The notes under the pieces were generated by a model that was not told where the DNA came from, did not search any database, and worked only from the letters and a program-made list of their open reading frames with translations. This document shows, piece after piece, positions 19,072-27,747 of a stretch of 64,000 nt of DNA. Both the position numbers and the translations under genes were made by a program. The stretch's first letter is position 1, and each line of letters begins with the position of its first letter. The stretch is from Sphingomonas daechungensis. GTDB lineage: Bacteria; Pseudomonadota; Alphaproteobacteria; Sphingomonadales; Sphingomonadaceae. The stretch is taken from positions 868,001 through 932,000 of the forward strand of contig NZ_CP060780.1 in assembly GCF_014489495.1 (NCBI RefSeq). The letters are read 5' to 3'.

Positions 19072-19641
19072 TCAAATTTCTAATGCTTCCGATAGCGCCA
19101 GCGCGTCGTCCAGTTCGACGCCCAAGTAGCGAACCGTGCTTTCCAGCTTGGTATGGCCGAGAAGTAGCTGGCAGGCCCTGAGGTTGCCGGTCTTGCGGTA
19201 CAGCATCGCGACCTTGGTTCTCCTGAGGCTGTGAGTGCCAAAGGCGGCCGGCTCCAGCCCGATCAATGCAACCCAGCCTTTGACGAGCCGGAAGTATTGG
19301 CGGGTCGATAGGTGAGCAGTCCGATCCATGCGGCTGGGGAAAAGCCAGGCGTCGGGTTCGCCGCGTCGCACTTTCAGCCACTCGACTAATGAGCGGCGGG
19401 TCTGCTCCGTGATCTCGAATTGGACGGGTTGGCCGGTCTTCTGCTGAATGACGATCGCCCGACTGCGAACGGCACCGGTCGCAATGATGTTTGACAGCCT
19501 AAGCGAAACGACGTCGCAGCCGCGAAGCTTGCTGTCCACGGCTATGTCGAACAGCGCCAGGTCTCGGAGCCGGTTCGCAATCTGTAGTCTAACGCGAATA
19601 GCCCAAACGTGCATCGGCCGGAGTGGCTGCTTGGCTCCCAC
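19072..19641 (-). CDS. Minimal tyrosine recombinase (catalytic domain only)
   Basis: About 189 residues from a GTG start; an ATG at 19666 in another frame (MNRPP...) may be the true start behind an indel. All active-site residues are present: Arg in SKLRGCDVVSLR, Lys in QQKTGQPVQF, His/Arg in HSLRR, His in LLGHTK and the nucleophile Tyr in VRYLGVE. The N-terminal core-binding domain of ordinary integrases is absent, leaving a near-minimal catalytic unit. The orientation of the dispersed repeats flips across this gene, making it the best candidate for acting on them. Confidence 0.85.
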   Translation of the reverse strand: MGAKQPLRPMHVWAIRVRLQIANRLRDLALFDIAVDSKLRGCDVVSLRLSNIIATGAVRSRAIVIQQKTGQPVQFEITEQTRRSLVEWLKVRRGEPDAWLFPSRMDRTAHLSTRQYFRLVKGWVALIGLEPAAFGTHSLRRTKVAMLYRKTGNLRACQLLLGHTKLESTVRYLGVELDDALALSEALEI

Positions 19642-19699
19642 GATGGCATGCGGGCGGTCGGTTCATGGTTCGCTCCCTGATTAGGAGCGGTGTTCAACG

Positions 19700-19731
19700 G
19701 CTAGCGGCGGGTTTGGGTGGAAAGCGGACAT
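19700..19731 (+). repeat. Dispersed repeat copy 6 (half)
   Basis: ggcgggtttgggtgg then aaagcggacat. Forward orientation, first copy to the right of the recombinase and opposite to copies 1-5. Confidence 0.75.
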
Positions 19732-19753
19732 GGGAACGGCTTAGAGCGCGACG

Positions 19754-20053
19754 ATGGACCACACATCGGATGCCATCCTAAGCCACATACTTTCGGTTCT
19801 AAGAGAGATTGCCGGACGCGGTGCCGCGGTAGACGCTGATATGCTTATCGGCGCGGAACTTCGCATTACCGGCTGGGACAGCATTGACCTTCTTGAACGG
19901 CTGGAAAAGGACTACAGCATCGATCTGCGTCCATTTGCTGATGCGCGGTCGACGACACGGCAGGGGTGGTTTCGGACTCGGACTATCGGCGGTGATGCGA
20001 CCGCTCGGGAGCTTGCCCACCACATAGCCTCGCTGCTTCGGGAACGTTCCTAG
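19754..20053 (+). CDS. DUF1493-type acyl-carrier-like protein
   Basis: 99 residues. The carrier-protein motif [17 protein letters not shown] places a Ser (in DSID) where phosphopantetheine is attached in acyl carrier proteins; length and helix pattern agree with DUF1493. Such proteins are expected to carry acyl groups as thioesters, but no ketosynthase, ligase or acyltransferase is nearby, so it is an orphan. Bounded by repeat copies at 19700-19731 and 20061-20129. Confidence 0.7.
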
Positions 20054-20060
20054 GGTAGGA

Positions 20061-20129
20061 ACGGGTCGAAGGCGGCCGCGGCAGGTTTGGGTCGAAAGCC
20101 GTCGCGGCAAGTTTGGGTGGAAAGCGGAC
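20061..20129 (+). repeat. Dispersed repeat copies 7a/7b (tandem)
   Basis: Two units in tandem: gaacgggtcgaaggcgg then gcaggtttgggtcgaaag, followed directly by gtcgcggcaagtttgggtgg and aaagcggac. Forward orientation. Between the carrier protein and the TetR gene. Confidence 0.75.
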
Positions 20130-20186
20130 TCTATGCGAGCCTGCTTCCGAAGCTGCGTTTGGCAGCTGCAATCACTCTTGCGGACG

Positions 20187-20816
20187 TCAGCTCCCTGACC
20201 CACCAGCGCGTGACTCGTCGGTGCCGTAGAGCTGCAGGAAGGCTTCAGCAGCCAAGGTAGACGATTTCTTGAGAAGCTCCGGATCCGGGCCGTCGATTGC
20301 TCCCAGAAGGCGCTTTTCGAACATGTCCCACTCGTTGAGACCCTTCCAGTGCATCGCCACCACCCACGGGTCCGCGCGCTTCAGTAGGCCTTCGTCCATC
20401 ATCAACGCGAAGCGCCTGGCAAGGCGATCCCACGCAGGACCCAAGACCCGCTCGAAAAACTCCTTGCCGACAGGAGAGTCTGCCGGCTGTGTCGCAACCA
20501 TCCTGACATTTGCGATTGGCACCGGTGAGAGCCGGCGGGTCATGTAGGCGATACCAAGCTTGATGAGCCCGTCCCGGAGATCGCCGGAAGACAGGAACTC
20601 GTTCATCAGGCGGTCGGCCTCGTCCGTCACGTCGTAAAGTAGAACCGCGGCCAGGAGCTGCTCCTTGGATTGGAAGTAGCCGTAGAGCGTGGCTTTCGAC
20701 CCGCCGAGACGCTCTGCGATCATCGACATCGACGTCCGTTCGAACCCGTGTTCGTGAAACAGCTCGGCAGCAACGTCGACGATCTCGCGCTTTTTTTCTT
20801 CAGTCCTGACACGCAC
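20187..20816 (-). CDS. TetR/AcrR-family transcriptional regulator
   Basis: HTH near the N terminus (MSMIAERLGGSKATLYGYF) followed by a helical ligand-binding domain; about 209 residues from the GTG at 20816 (MRVRTEEKKREIV). An ATG at 20852 in frame is possible but falls inside one of the two predicted operators, so the downstream GTG is preferred. Divergent from the NodT-EmrA-EmrB efflux operon and very likely its repressor, relieved by an efflux substrate. Confidence 0.88.
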   Translation of the reverse strand: MRVRTEEKKREIVDVAAELFHEHGFERTSMSMIAERLGGSKATLYGYFQSKEQLLAAVLLYDVTDEADRLMNEFLSSGDLRDGLIKLGIAYMTRRLSPVPIANVRMVATQPADSPVGKEFFERVLGPAWDRLARRFALMMDEGLLKRADPWVVAMHWKGLNEWDMFEKRLLGAIDGPDPELLKKSSTLAAEAFLQLYGTDESRAGGSGS

Positions 20817-20842
20817 CAACGTGCAAACTCCCGCAAATACAA

Positions 20843-20859
20843 AACCGTACATTACAGTT
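20843..20859. promoter_or_regulatory. Operator 1 for the divergent TetR regulator
   Basis: aaccgtacattacagtt, an imperfect 17-bp palindrome with the half-sites AACCGTAC and (T)ACAGTT. It differs from operator 2 at two central bases only. Located upstream of the preferred GTG start, so it could serve autoregulation. Confidence 0.6.
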
Positions 20860-20869
20860 CATTTTACCG

Positions 20870-20911
20870 TTGACAAGCCTCGACTCGTAAACTAAACCGT
20901 ACCGTACAGTT
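20870..20911 (+). promoter_or_regulatory. Efflux-operon promoter with overlapping operator 2
   Basis: A consensus -35 box TTGACA (20870-20875) is followed after 17 bp by a weak -10 (taaacc, 20893-20898). The second 17-bp palindrome aaccgtaccgtacagtt (20895-20911) covers the -10, so bound repressor would block polymerase. The NodT start is 22 bp downstream. Confidence 0.6.
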
Positions 20912-20932
20912 ACAAAACAGGGATTTGTACAG

Positions 20933-22364
20933 ATGACGCGGCTTTCAACTGCGCGGAGCATCCGCGCGGCAATGCTCTCGGCTACCCTTTTTACGAGCGC
21001 TTGTGCCTCAGTGCCCAACCTCGGCGCGATGCCCGAAATGGCAGCGCCGGCGGACTTTGCGGCGGCGCGGTCGCTCAGGACGAGCGAAGGCGCAACGTGG
21101 CCGGTAGATGGCTGGTGGCTTCGTTACCGCGATGCCCAGCTTACCCGCCTGATCGACGAGGCACTCATCGGCTCGCCTGACCTCGAGGCCGCTGCGGCGC
21201 GGATGCGCACCGCCGAAGGGTTCGCCCAGCGGGCAGGCGCGGCGCTGAAGCCGTCAGTCGATGGGTTCGCGCAGCCGGAACTTGCCAAGCAGAGCCAGAA
21301 CCAAAGCGTCCCAGCGGCGATGATCCCGAATGGCTGGAACGACAGCGGTTCGCTTGGGCTCAGCTTTTCCCTGGACCTCGACCTCTGGGCAAGAACCGCG
21401 CTGCCTTCCGTGCCGCGAACGCCGACGCGGATGCCGCCCGCTTCGAAATGGACGAGGCCCGGCTAGCGCTGACCACCGGCCTCGCGTCGACCTATGCAGA
21501 GCTGGCTTCGCTTTACGCCCAGCGTGACACGCTCGAATTCGCGCTGAAGATCCGAACCGAGACGGCAAGGCTGGTCAATCAGCGTACTGCCATCGGCCTG
21601 GATACCCGTGCCGAGCTGAAGCAAGCCGAAGCACGTATCCCCCAGACGCGGGCGGACATCGAGGAAGTCGATGAGGCCATCGCACTCACCAAGAATGCCT
21701 TGGCTGCACTCGTCGGCTCAGGTCCCGACCGCGCAATGGAGATCGAGCGTCCGGTGCTCGGTGCGCTTCAGGCGCAGGGAATCCCGGCAAACGCTTCGGT
21801 CGAGCTGATCGCCCGTCGTCCCGACATTGCCGCCGCCCGTGCGCGCGTCGAGGGCGCGAGTGATCGCATCAAGGAAGCGAAAGCGGCCTTTTACCCCAAC
21901 GTAAATTTGAGCGCGCTGATTGGCTTGTCGTCCTTCGGGCTCGGCAATCTGTTTTCCAGCGGCTCTGGAATTGGAAGCGTGAGCCCGCGGTTTCCCTCCC
22001 CTTGTTCCACGGGGGCGCGCTCCAAGGCCAGTACCGCGGTCGACGCGGTCAATATGACGAGGCCGTAGCCCTCTACGATGGCCGCGTCATTGAGGCGTTG
22101 CACGAGACGGCCGATACCGTGACGAGCCAGAAGATGCTCGTCTCGCGGCTGGCGAACTCGCGCCGCGCGCTGGCCGACTTTGAAGAGGCCAATCGCCTCG
22201 CGAGACAGCGCTACGAGCACGGCCTGTCGACCTACCTCGATGTGCTCTCCGCCGAAGAAGGCGTCCTCGAAGCTCGGCTCAACGTCGCGCAGCTCGAGAC
22301 GCGTGCCTTCACCCTCGACGTGCAGCTGATCCGCGCCCTTGGCGGCGGCTTCACGGCTGCCTGA
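20933..22364 (+). CDS. NodT-family outer-membrane efflux lipoprotein
   Basis: Outer-membrane channel of a tripartite pump. Lipobox-type Cys in FTSACASVP, then two repeats of the TolC-like long helical hairpin; AELASLYAQRDTLEFAL and DLEAAAARMRTAEGFAQRAG are typical, with ELIARRPDIAAARARVEGA in the middle. Two breaks, at 21387-21389 (G3) and about 21985-21989, each lack one base; repaired reading goes LDLWGKNRAAFRAA and SVSPAVSLPLFHGGALQGQ. About 478 residues. First gene of the TetR-controlled operon with EmrA and EmrB partners. Confidence 0.9.
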
Positions 22365-22387
22365 CTCCAACTTTCGAAACAGGGAAT

Positions 22388-23568
22388 ATGACAATGGCTG
22401 ATAGAGATCCGATCAAATTGCAGAAGGCCGAACACCTCGAGGAGGTCGTCGTGCCGGACGCGGAGAAGACGGCGGACGCGCTGCGAAAGTCGCGCCGGAC
22501 AAAGGTGCTGCTGGCGCTTGTCGCTGCAAAGCTCGCGATCGGCGGCGGGTGGTACATGCTCCACGACAGCGGCTCGGTCTCGACCGATAACGCCTATGTC
22601 GCGGCAGACTCCGCCCAGGTCACGCCGCTGGTCTCGGCAGCGGTGACTGATGTTGCGGTGGTCAACACGCAGGTTGTCCGAAAGGGGCAGGTTCTTCTTC
22701 GCCTTGACGACAGCGATGCAAGGCTTTCGCTTGCCAAGGCCGAAGCCGAGTATTTCAAGGCACGGCGCCAGTTCTCGCAGACGGCCGCAAACAGCGGATC
22801 GCTTGCGGCGCAGATCAATGCCCGTGAGGCGGATGTCGGCCAGGCACAAGCGCAGCTCGCTTCCGCCAAGGCCAGCTTAGACAAGGCGCGGATCGATTTG
22901 GGCCGTCGTTCGGAACTCGCATCGTCGGGGCCGTATCCGGCGAAGAGCTGACCAATGCGAAGAATGCTTATTCGACCGCGCAAGCGAACCTGGTCCTTGC
23001 TCGGGCGGGTGTCGCACAGGCGGCTGCCACGAAGGGCGCGGCTCGCGAGAGCTGGGCGGCCAACCAGGCACTGATCCTCGGATCGACGATCGACACAAGT
23101 CCCGAGGTCGCGGCGGCAAAGGCCAAGCGCGACCAGGCACGTCTCGATCTTCAGCGCACAATCATCCGCGCGCCGATCGACGGTGTCGTCACAAACCGGC
23201 AGGTGCAGGTCGGCCAGCGCATCAGCGCCGGCTCTCCCGTGATGACGATCGTGCCCGTCGCAAGCGTCTACGTCGATGCAAACTTCAAGGAAGGCCAACT
23301 CAAGAAAGTCATGCCCGGCCAGCCGGTCGAATTGACTTCGGACCTGTATGGTGACGACGTCGTCTACCACGGCACGGTCGCCGGCTTCTCGGGCGGCACG
23401 GGGTCCGCATTCGCCCTGATCCCTGCGCAAAACGCCACGGGCAATTGGATCAAGGTCGTTCAGCGCCTGCCGGTTCGCGTGACGCTGGATCCCAAGGAGC
23501 TCGCCAAGCACCCACTGCGCGTCGGCCTCTCGATGGAGGCCAAGATCGACACGTCCGGAGGCAAGTGA
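22388..23568 (+). CDS. emrA: EmrA/HlyD-type membrane fusion protein
   Basis: Periplasmic adaptor. One N-terminal membrane helix (LLALVAAKLAIGGGWYML), then the biotinyl-lipoyl domain (STDNAYVAADSAQVTPLVS), a coiled-coil hairpin, and the second lipoyl half ending RTIIRAPIDGVVTNRQVQVG plus beta-barrel. One break in the G4 run at 22927-22930; restored it reads SGAVSGEELTNAKNAYSTAQ. About 394 residues. It overlaps emrB by a TGATG stop-start. Confidence 0.92.
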
Positions 23569-25103
23569 TGTCGTCCGTTGAAAACCCGATGCCGGCAATG
23601 GGCAAGGGAACGCTGATCCTCGCCTGCTTCGTGCTGGCCTTCACAAACTTCATGGTGGTGCTGGATACGACGATCGCCAACGTGTCCGTCGCGCACATCG
23701 CGGGCGGACTCGGTATCTCGTCGAGCGAGGGCACGTGGGTCATCACATCCTATGCGGTCGCGGAAGCCATCTGCGTTCCGTTGACCGGCTGGCTCGCCCG
23801 CAGGTTCGGTACGGTTCGCGTCTTTGCGTTTGGGATGGCGGGCTTCGGCGTATTCTCTTTGCTGTGCGGGATGGCGTGGAGCCTCGGCTCACTGGTGGCA
23901 TTTCGGATAGGGCAGGGACTGTGCGGCGGACCACTGATGCCGATCAGCCAGACCTTGCTCCTTCGCATCTTCCCTAAGGAGAAACACGCGCAAGCCACGG
24001 GTATCTGGGCAATGACGACAATCGTCGCTCCGATCTTGGGCCCCATCCTTGGCGGGACGATCTCCGACAACTGGGGCTGGCACTGGATCTTCTTCATTAA
24101 CATTCCGATCGCGGCCATCTGCGCGACCGGGGCCGTCATCCTGCTACGCAACGCGGAGACGAAGGTGGAGAAGGCGCCGATCGACACGATCGGGTTGATG
24201 CTCCTCGTCCTCTGGGTCGGATCGCTTCAGTTGATGCTGGACCTTGGCCGCGAGCACGACTGGTTCGGCAGCGATTTCATCGTCAGCCTGGCGATCATCG
24301 CCGCGGTTGGCTTCAGCTTCTTCACCGTCTGGGAGCTGTTCGACAAGGATCCTGCCGTGAACCTCAAGGTCTTTCGGTACCGCGGCTTCACGGTCAGCGT
24401 CATCGCGTTGGTGTTCGCCTACGGCACCTTCTTCGCCAGCCTAGTCGTCATCCCGCAGTGGCTGCAGAGCTCGCTTGGCTACACGGCCACCTGGGCAGGT
24501 TATGCGACCGCGTTCAACGGTGTCGCCGCCGTGATGATGGCGCCAGTGGTAGCCAAGCTCTCGACGCGGTTCGACGAACGTATCCTCGTGTCGTTCGGAA
24601 TCCTTTGGCTGGGCGGCACATCGCTGATCCGCGTGTTCTGGTGGACCAGCGATTCCGACTTCTGGACGCTTGCATTGCCGCAACTGATCCAGGGCGCCGG
24701 AATGCCGTTCTTCTTCGTGCCGCTGACCACGCTCGCCTTGGGCGCGGTCCGCGAGGACGAAGTGGCCTCGGCCGCGGGCGTCATGAACTTCCTGCGCACG
24801 ATGTCGGGGGCCGTCGCAACGGCGATCGGCACGACCCTGTGGTACGACGGCGCTCAAGGTACGCGGGCTGAGCTGTCCGGCGTCCTCAACGGCGCCGGAG
24901 CGACCATGCAGTCGCTGGAGGCTCACGGCTACACGGTCGAGCAGTCACGCCAGGTCGTGAGCCAGCTTGTCGATGGGCAGGCCACGGCTCTCGCCACCGG
25001 ATCAATCTTCACCCTCGCGGCAATCGTGTTCGCCGCAGCTGCGTCAATCGTCTGGCTCGCCCCGCGCCCCAAGCACGCGGTCGCAGCGGGCCATGCTCAC
25101 TAG
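23568..25103 (+). CDS. emrB: EmrB/QacA-type drug:H+ antiporter, DHA2 family (14 TM)
   Basis: 511 residues, intact. Major facilitator of the DHA2 branch: VVLDTTIANVSVAHI in helix 1, the RFGTVRVF loop motif A, and GPILGGTISDNWGWHWIFFI as motif C. Fourteen hydrophobic segments. Inner-membrane pump of the EmrAB-type tripartite complex with the preceding adaptor and the NodT-type channel; exports hydrophobic drugs using the proton gradient. Substrate range unknown. Confidence 0.95.
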   Translation: MSSVENPMPAMGKGTLILACFVLAFTNFMVVLDTTIANVSVAHIAGGLGISSSEGTWVITSYAVAEAICVPLTGWLARRFGTVRVFAFGMAGFGVFSLLCGMAWSLGSLVAFRIGQGLCGGPLMPISQTLLLRIFPKEKHAQATGIWAMTTIVAPILGPILGGTISDNWGWHWIFFINIPIAAICATGAVILLRNAETKVEKAPIDTIGLMLLVLWVGSLQLMLDLGREHDWFGSDFIVSLAIIAAVGFSFFTVWELFDKDPAVNLKVFRYRGFTVSVIALVFAYGTFFASLVVIPQWLQSSLGYTATWAGYATAFNGVAAVMMAPVVAKLSTRFDERILVSFGILWLGGTSLIRVFWWTSDSDFWTLALPQLIQGAGMPFFFVPLTTLALGAVREDEVASAAGVMNFLRTMSGAVATAIGTTLWYDGAQGTRAELSGVLNGAGATMQSLEAHGYTVEQSRQVVSQLVDGQATALATGSIFTLAAIVFAAAASIVWLAPRPKHAVAAGHAH

Positions 25104-25516
25104 GAGAAAGGAAGTGTTGGATTTGATGTTTGCCGCTGCTGTGTCTGGCATGCGGATAGGTGCCGAGCAGGAAAGCTCCGCGCCGGCAATCGGCCTTCGC
25201 GCCGAAAGCGATGGACAGTCGAACGAAGACGGAAACCATGCGCACGATTGGCGTCCCGATGTGTCCTTCGAAGATGACGAAGACTGCCCGATCTTCTTCC
25301 AAAGGGAGATCGGCGGCGTCGGTACATTCCGGGTCGGCCCTCAATGCGCCGACGACGGATTGCCCACGCCTTGTGATTCGAACGGGGGGTCCAGCCTCTC
25401 CGTTAGATGCGGACCATCACGGTGGTCCGTCCTGACCAAAGCGAACGACCCATCCCACCGGTCACCGGCCGGGCAAGAGAGATCGTGCGCAAAACACGAA
25501 GAAAAAGGAGTGAGAG
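25104..25516. other. Intergenic stretch, no supported gene
   Basis: 413 bp between emrB and the next secreted-protein gene. Open frames exist on both strands but none has a ribosome site, a signal or a family motif that I trust. A strong ribosome site (aaaaaggagtgagag) lies at the very right end, belonging to the gene at 25517. No copy of the dispersed repeat here. Confidence 0.5.
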
Positions 25517-26305
25517 ATGCAAGACATTACCAGCGTGAAACCCTTGGCCGGGCTTCGTATCGTTTCGTCAGGCCTCGGGCTCGTCGCTGCCTTTGCAGCG
25601 CTGACGGTCTTTACGGTCCACGAGGCTGAAGCTCGTGGTCCAGGCGGCGCGCTCGGCGTCAAAGGCGGGACCTTCTCCCGACCCAGCGGAAGCCGCCTCG
25701 GTCAGCACAGTGGCAGCAGGCCTCAGCGGACTAGCGCACAAGAGCCGCAAACCGGTTCGTCGACCGGCGCGAGCCGGAACGCGCAGGCAAAACGCGGAAA
25801 CGGCAACAGTACGACCGCAACGAACACCGGCAACAACAGGGCCGGCGCCATGAACACCGGAAACGCCAATTCCGGCGTCGTTGGAAGTGGCAACGGCAAT
25901 ACGAACGTCGTGAACAACGGCAACGTTGGGTCCGGAAACGTCAACACCGGCAATGTCGCCGTCGGCAACGACGTCGACGTGAACGTGAATAGCGGATGGG
26001 CGGGCTATCCAGCTGGGACGGGAGCGGCCTATGCGACTGGGGTCGCGGTTGGAGCAACCGCGACGACGGTTGCAGTCGGCTCTTACCGCTCAACCCTTCC
26101 AGCCAGCTGCTATCCATACACCTACGGGACAAGCCGCTACTATTCCTGTGCCGGCACCTGGTACCAGCAGACCTACAATTCGGGTTCGACCGTCTACGTC
26201 GTCGTATCCGACCCACGAGGAAATAACCCTGCGCTCGCCGCTTTCGCGGCGCTCGCACTCATTGCCAACTCAACCAAAAATCAAACGACGAAGGAACGAA
26301 CATGA
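25517..26305 (+). CDS. Secreted Asn/Gly-rich repeat protein with C-terminal Tyr/Cys domain
   Basis: 262 residues. N-terminal signal region ends near HEAEARGPG. A central low-complexity stretch of NTGN/GSGN-type units (NNGNVGSGNVNTGNVAVGND) precedes a C-terminal domain with GSYRSTLPASC, YYSCAGTWYQ and YVVVSDP, which matches the C terminus of the protein at 2143-2682. Probably a surface or matrix protein. Strong ribosome site upstream; overlaps the next small gene by ATGA. Confidence 0.75.
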   Translation: MQDITSVKPLAGLRIVSSGLGLVAAFAALTVFTVHEAEARGPGGALGVKGGTFSRPSGSRLGQHSGSRPQRTSAQEPQTGSSTGASRNAQAKRGNGNSTTATNTGNNRAGAMNTGNANSGVVGSGNGNTNVVNNGNVGSGNVNTGNVAVGNDVDVNVNSGWAGYPAGTGAAYATGVAVGATATTVAVGSYRSTLPASCYPYTYGTSRYYSCAGTWYQQTYNSGSTVYVVVSDPRGNNPALAAFAALALIANSTKNQTTKERT

Positions 26306-26457
26306 TCAACTTGGACTATTCGGGAAAGCGCCGCGGCACGGATGTCGGACGCGCTCTTGCACGGCTAATTGTTGCCGCAACAATTGCCATTAGCGGAGCG
26401 GTGCTGGCGGCCGGAGATGGCTCGATTGCATCGGCTTTGCGCAGCGCATTCAGCTAG
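26302..26457 (+). CDS. Small 51-residue membrane or exported protein
   Basis: Starts in an ATGA overlap with the preceding secreted-protein gene, MINLDYSGKRRGTDVGRAL, then a hydrophobic segment (LIVAATIAISGAVLAAG) and a short tail ending SAFS. A ribosome-like aaggaac lies just upstream. Translational coupling is the main support. No family recognised. Confidence 0.5.
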   Translation: MINLDYSGKRRGTDVGRALARLIVAATIAISGAVLAAGDGSIASALRSAFS

Positions 26458-26473
26458 ATCCGGGAACGAGGAG

Positions 26474-26496
26474 GGGCGGCCCAGTCCAGGCCGCCC
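26474..26496 (+). terminator. Hairpin after the secreted-protein operon
   Basis: GGGCGGCC and GGCCGCCC pair perfectly around a 7-base loop. The tail (ttcgtcctcc) is pyrimidine-rich but has no T-run, so efficiency as an intrinsic terminator is doubtful. Confidence 0.45.
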
Positions 26497-26580
26497 TTCG
26501 TCCTCCGGCGAGAAGCGTTCGGCACTCTTAATAGGCAGTCAACGCACGAACTGGTTGTAATGCTTGTTGGGCGCTAGTGG

Positions 26581-26627
26581 CAGAAATGGGTCGGAAACGG
26601 TCGCGGCGGGTTTGGAAAGCCAACATT
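26581..26627 (+). repeat. Dispersed repeat copy 8
   Basis: aaatgggtcggaaacggtcg followed by cggcgggtttggaaag. Forward orientation with a small internal deletion in the second block. Confidence 0.65.
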
Positions 26628-26664
26628 GAATTGACCCCATCAAATGTAGGACCGTGCTCTCATA

Positions 26665-26945
26665 ATGCTCTTGCTCACCATTGCGGTTGGTGTGACCGCA
26701 CCTAGCGCTGCCAGTGGCCCTTCAGGCGCGGAGCTTGCCGCCGCGCTGCAAGCTGCCCCCAGGTCGCAGGACCTGTAAGTTTCAGGACGGACACCATCCG
26801 CTCTCTCCGCTGCCGAGCGTTCGAGGAAGAACCAACTGAGTATCGCTGCCGCTTCAAGGCGTGGGATGCTCAGGGCCGCTGGAAGCGGCACTTGGTCATC
26901 GTCGCGCTGGACAAGGATAAATGGGTACTCCTGTCGCTCGACTAG
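26665..26945 (+). CDS. Small secreted protein, frameshifted
   Basis: MLLLTIAVGVTAPSAASGPS is a signal peptide. After restoring one base in the C5 run at 26756-26760 the frame continues PQVAGPVSFRTDTIRSLRCR and ends KDKWVLLSLD. About 93 residues, a single small beta-rich domain with two Cys. Family unknown. Lies between two repeat copies. Confidence 0.6.
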
Positions 26946-26952
26946 GCTGGGG

Positions 26953-26990
26953 CTAATCTCCGGAACCGGTCGAAAGCGGTCGTTGGCGCT
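26953..26990 (+). repeat. Dispersed repeat copy 9 (degenerate)
   Basis: ctccggaaccggtcgaaagc then ggtcgttggcgct; only the first half is recognisable. Forward orientation. Confidence 0.4.
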
Positions 26991-27036
26991 TGCTCAGATC
27001 GCGTTGAACGAAGTGGTTCGCAATCGCTACGGCAGT

Positions 27037-27629
27037 CTACTTCTTCGAGACCTTAACGTCAGCGTTTTGAACCGACCGTACGGCGTAGCCATTCGGTCCT
27101 GCGGCGGCTGTGGCTCTGTAGCTCTCAATCACTGCCTGACAGGCCACAGCGACCAGTTCTGGCCGCTCGTTTTCAGGATATTCCGCGCAATCAGAAACGC
27201 GACCGTTTTCATCGACGGCGAACATCACCTTGGCGTAGCCCGACGAACGAGCCCTTTGGGAATTTGGTCTACCTTAACCGTAAGGTCAGGCGGCCTGAGG
27301 TTCGGAGGCGGATCATCTCCGACCGCCCATGTCACTCCGGCTCGGAAGACACCCTGGACGGGTGATCCGTCGGTCCACTTTGCCGGTGCCAGCTTCGCAC
27401 GCTTTTTGATGATGTTGCAGGACAGGCTGTCGAGGTACCTGTCACTGCTGCTGATCTCGACGTCGCAAGCCTGAATTGAGCCGTCGGGCTTCACAGTCAC
27501 GCGGTAGGTGAGCCAACGCGTGATCCCGTTGATCTGGTGGTAGGCAGGCATGTCATCGGGCGACCACCATTTGAGGAAATCGATGGGAACCGGAGCGCTC
27601 AATTGAGCGGCAAGTGCAACCCAGATCAT
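27037..27629 (-). CDS. TonB C-terminal-domain-like protein, frameshifted
   Basis: About 197 residues. The first part has a TonB/TolA-type beta sheet signature (YRVTVKPDGSIQACDVEIS, then a Cys and GVFRAGVTWAVG). One missing base at 27237-27239 joins it to YAKVMFAVDENGRVSDCAEY, a second similar unit with ESYRATAAAGPNG. Sphingomonads have many such energy-transducer-like proteins, often secreted. No membrane anchor is seen apart from a weak N-terminal hydrophobic start (MIWVALAAQLSAPVP), which may be a signal peptide. Confidence 0.65.
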
Positions 27630-27692
27630 GCGCTCAAGTTTGCACTGGTTTCAGCCATTGTCGATATGCGTCAGCTTCCAGCTTCCAGCTTC

Positions 27693-27747
27693 TAATGTCC
27701 GCTTTGGGTTGAAAGCTAGCGCAGCAGGTTTGGCTGTAAAGCGGACC
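27693..27747 (+). repeat. Dispersed repeat copy 10
   Basis: taatgtccgctttgggttga then aagctagcgcagcaggtttg and gctgtaaagcggacc. Forward, both ends present. Confidence 0.7.

Noticed and set aside
20850..20852. ATG at 20852 as the tetR start
   Set aside because: It lies within a predicted operator; the GTG at 20816 gives the normal TetR N terminus.
25104..25516. Small genes on either strand between emrB and the secreted-protein gene
   Set aside because: No ribosome site, signal, or family motif; composition typical of chance frames in high-GC DNA.
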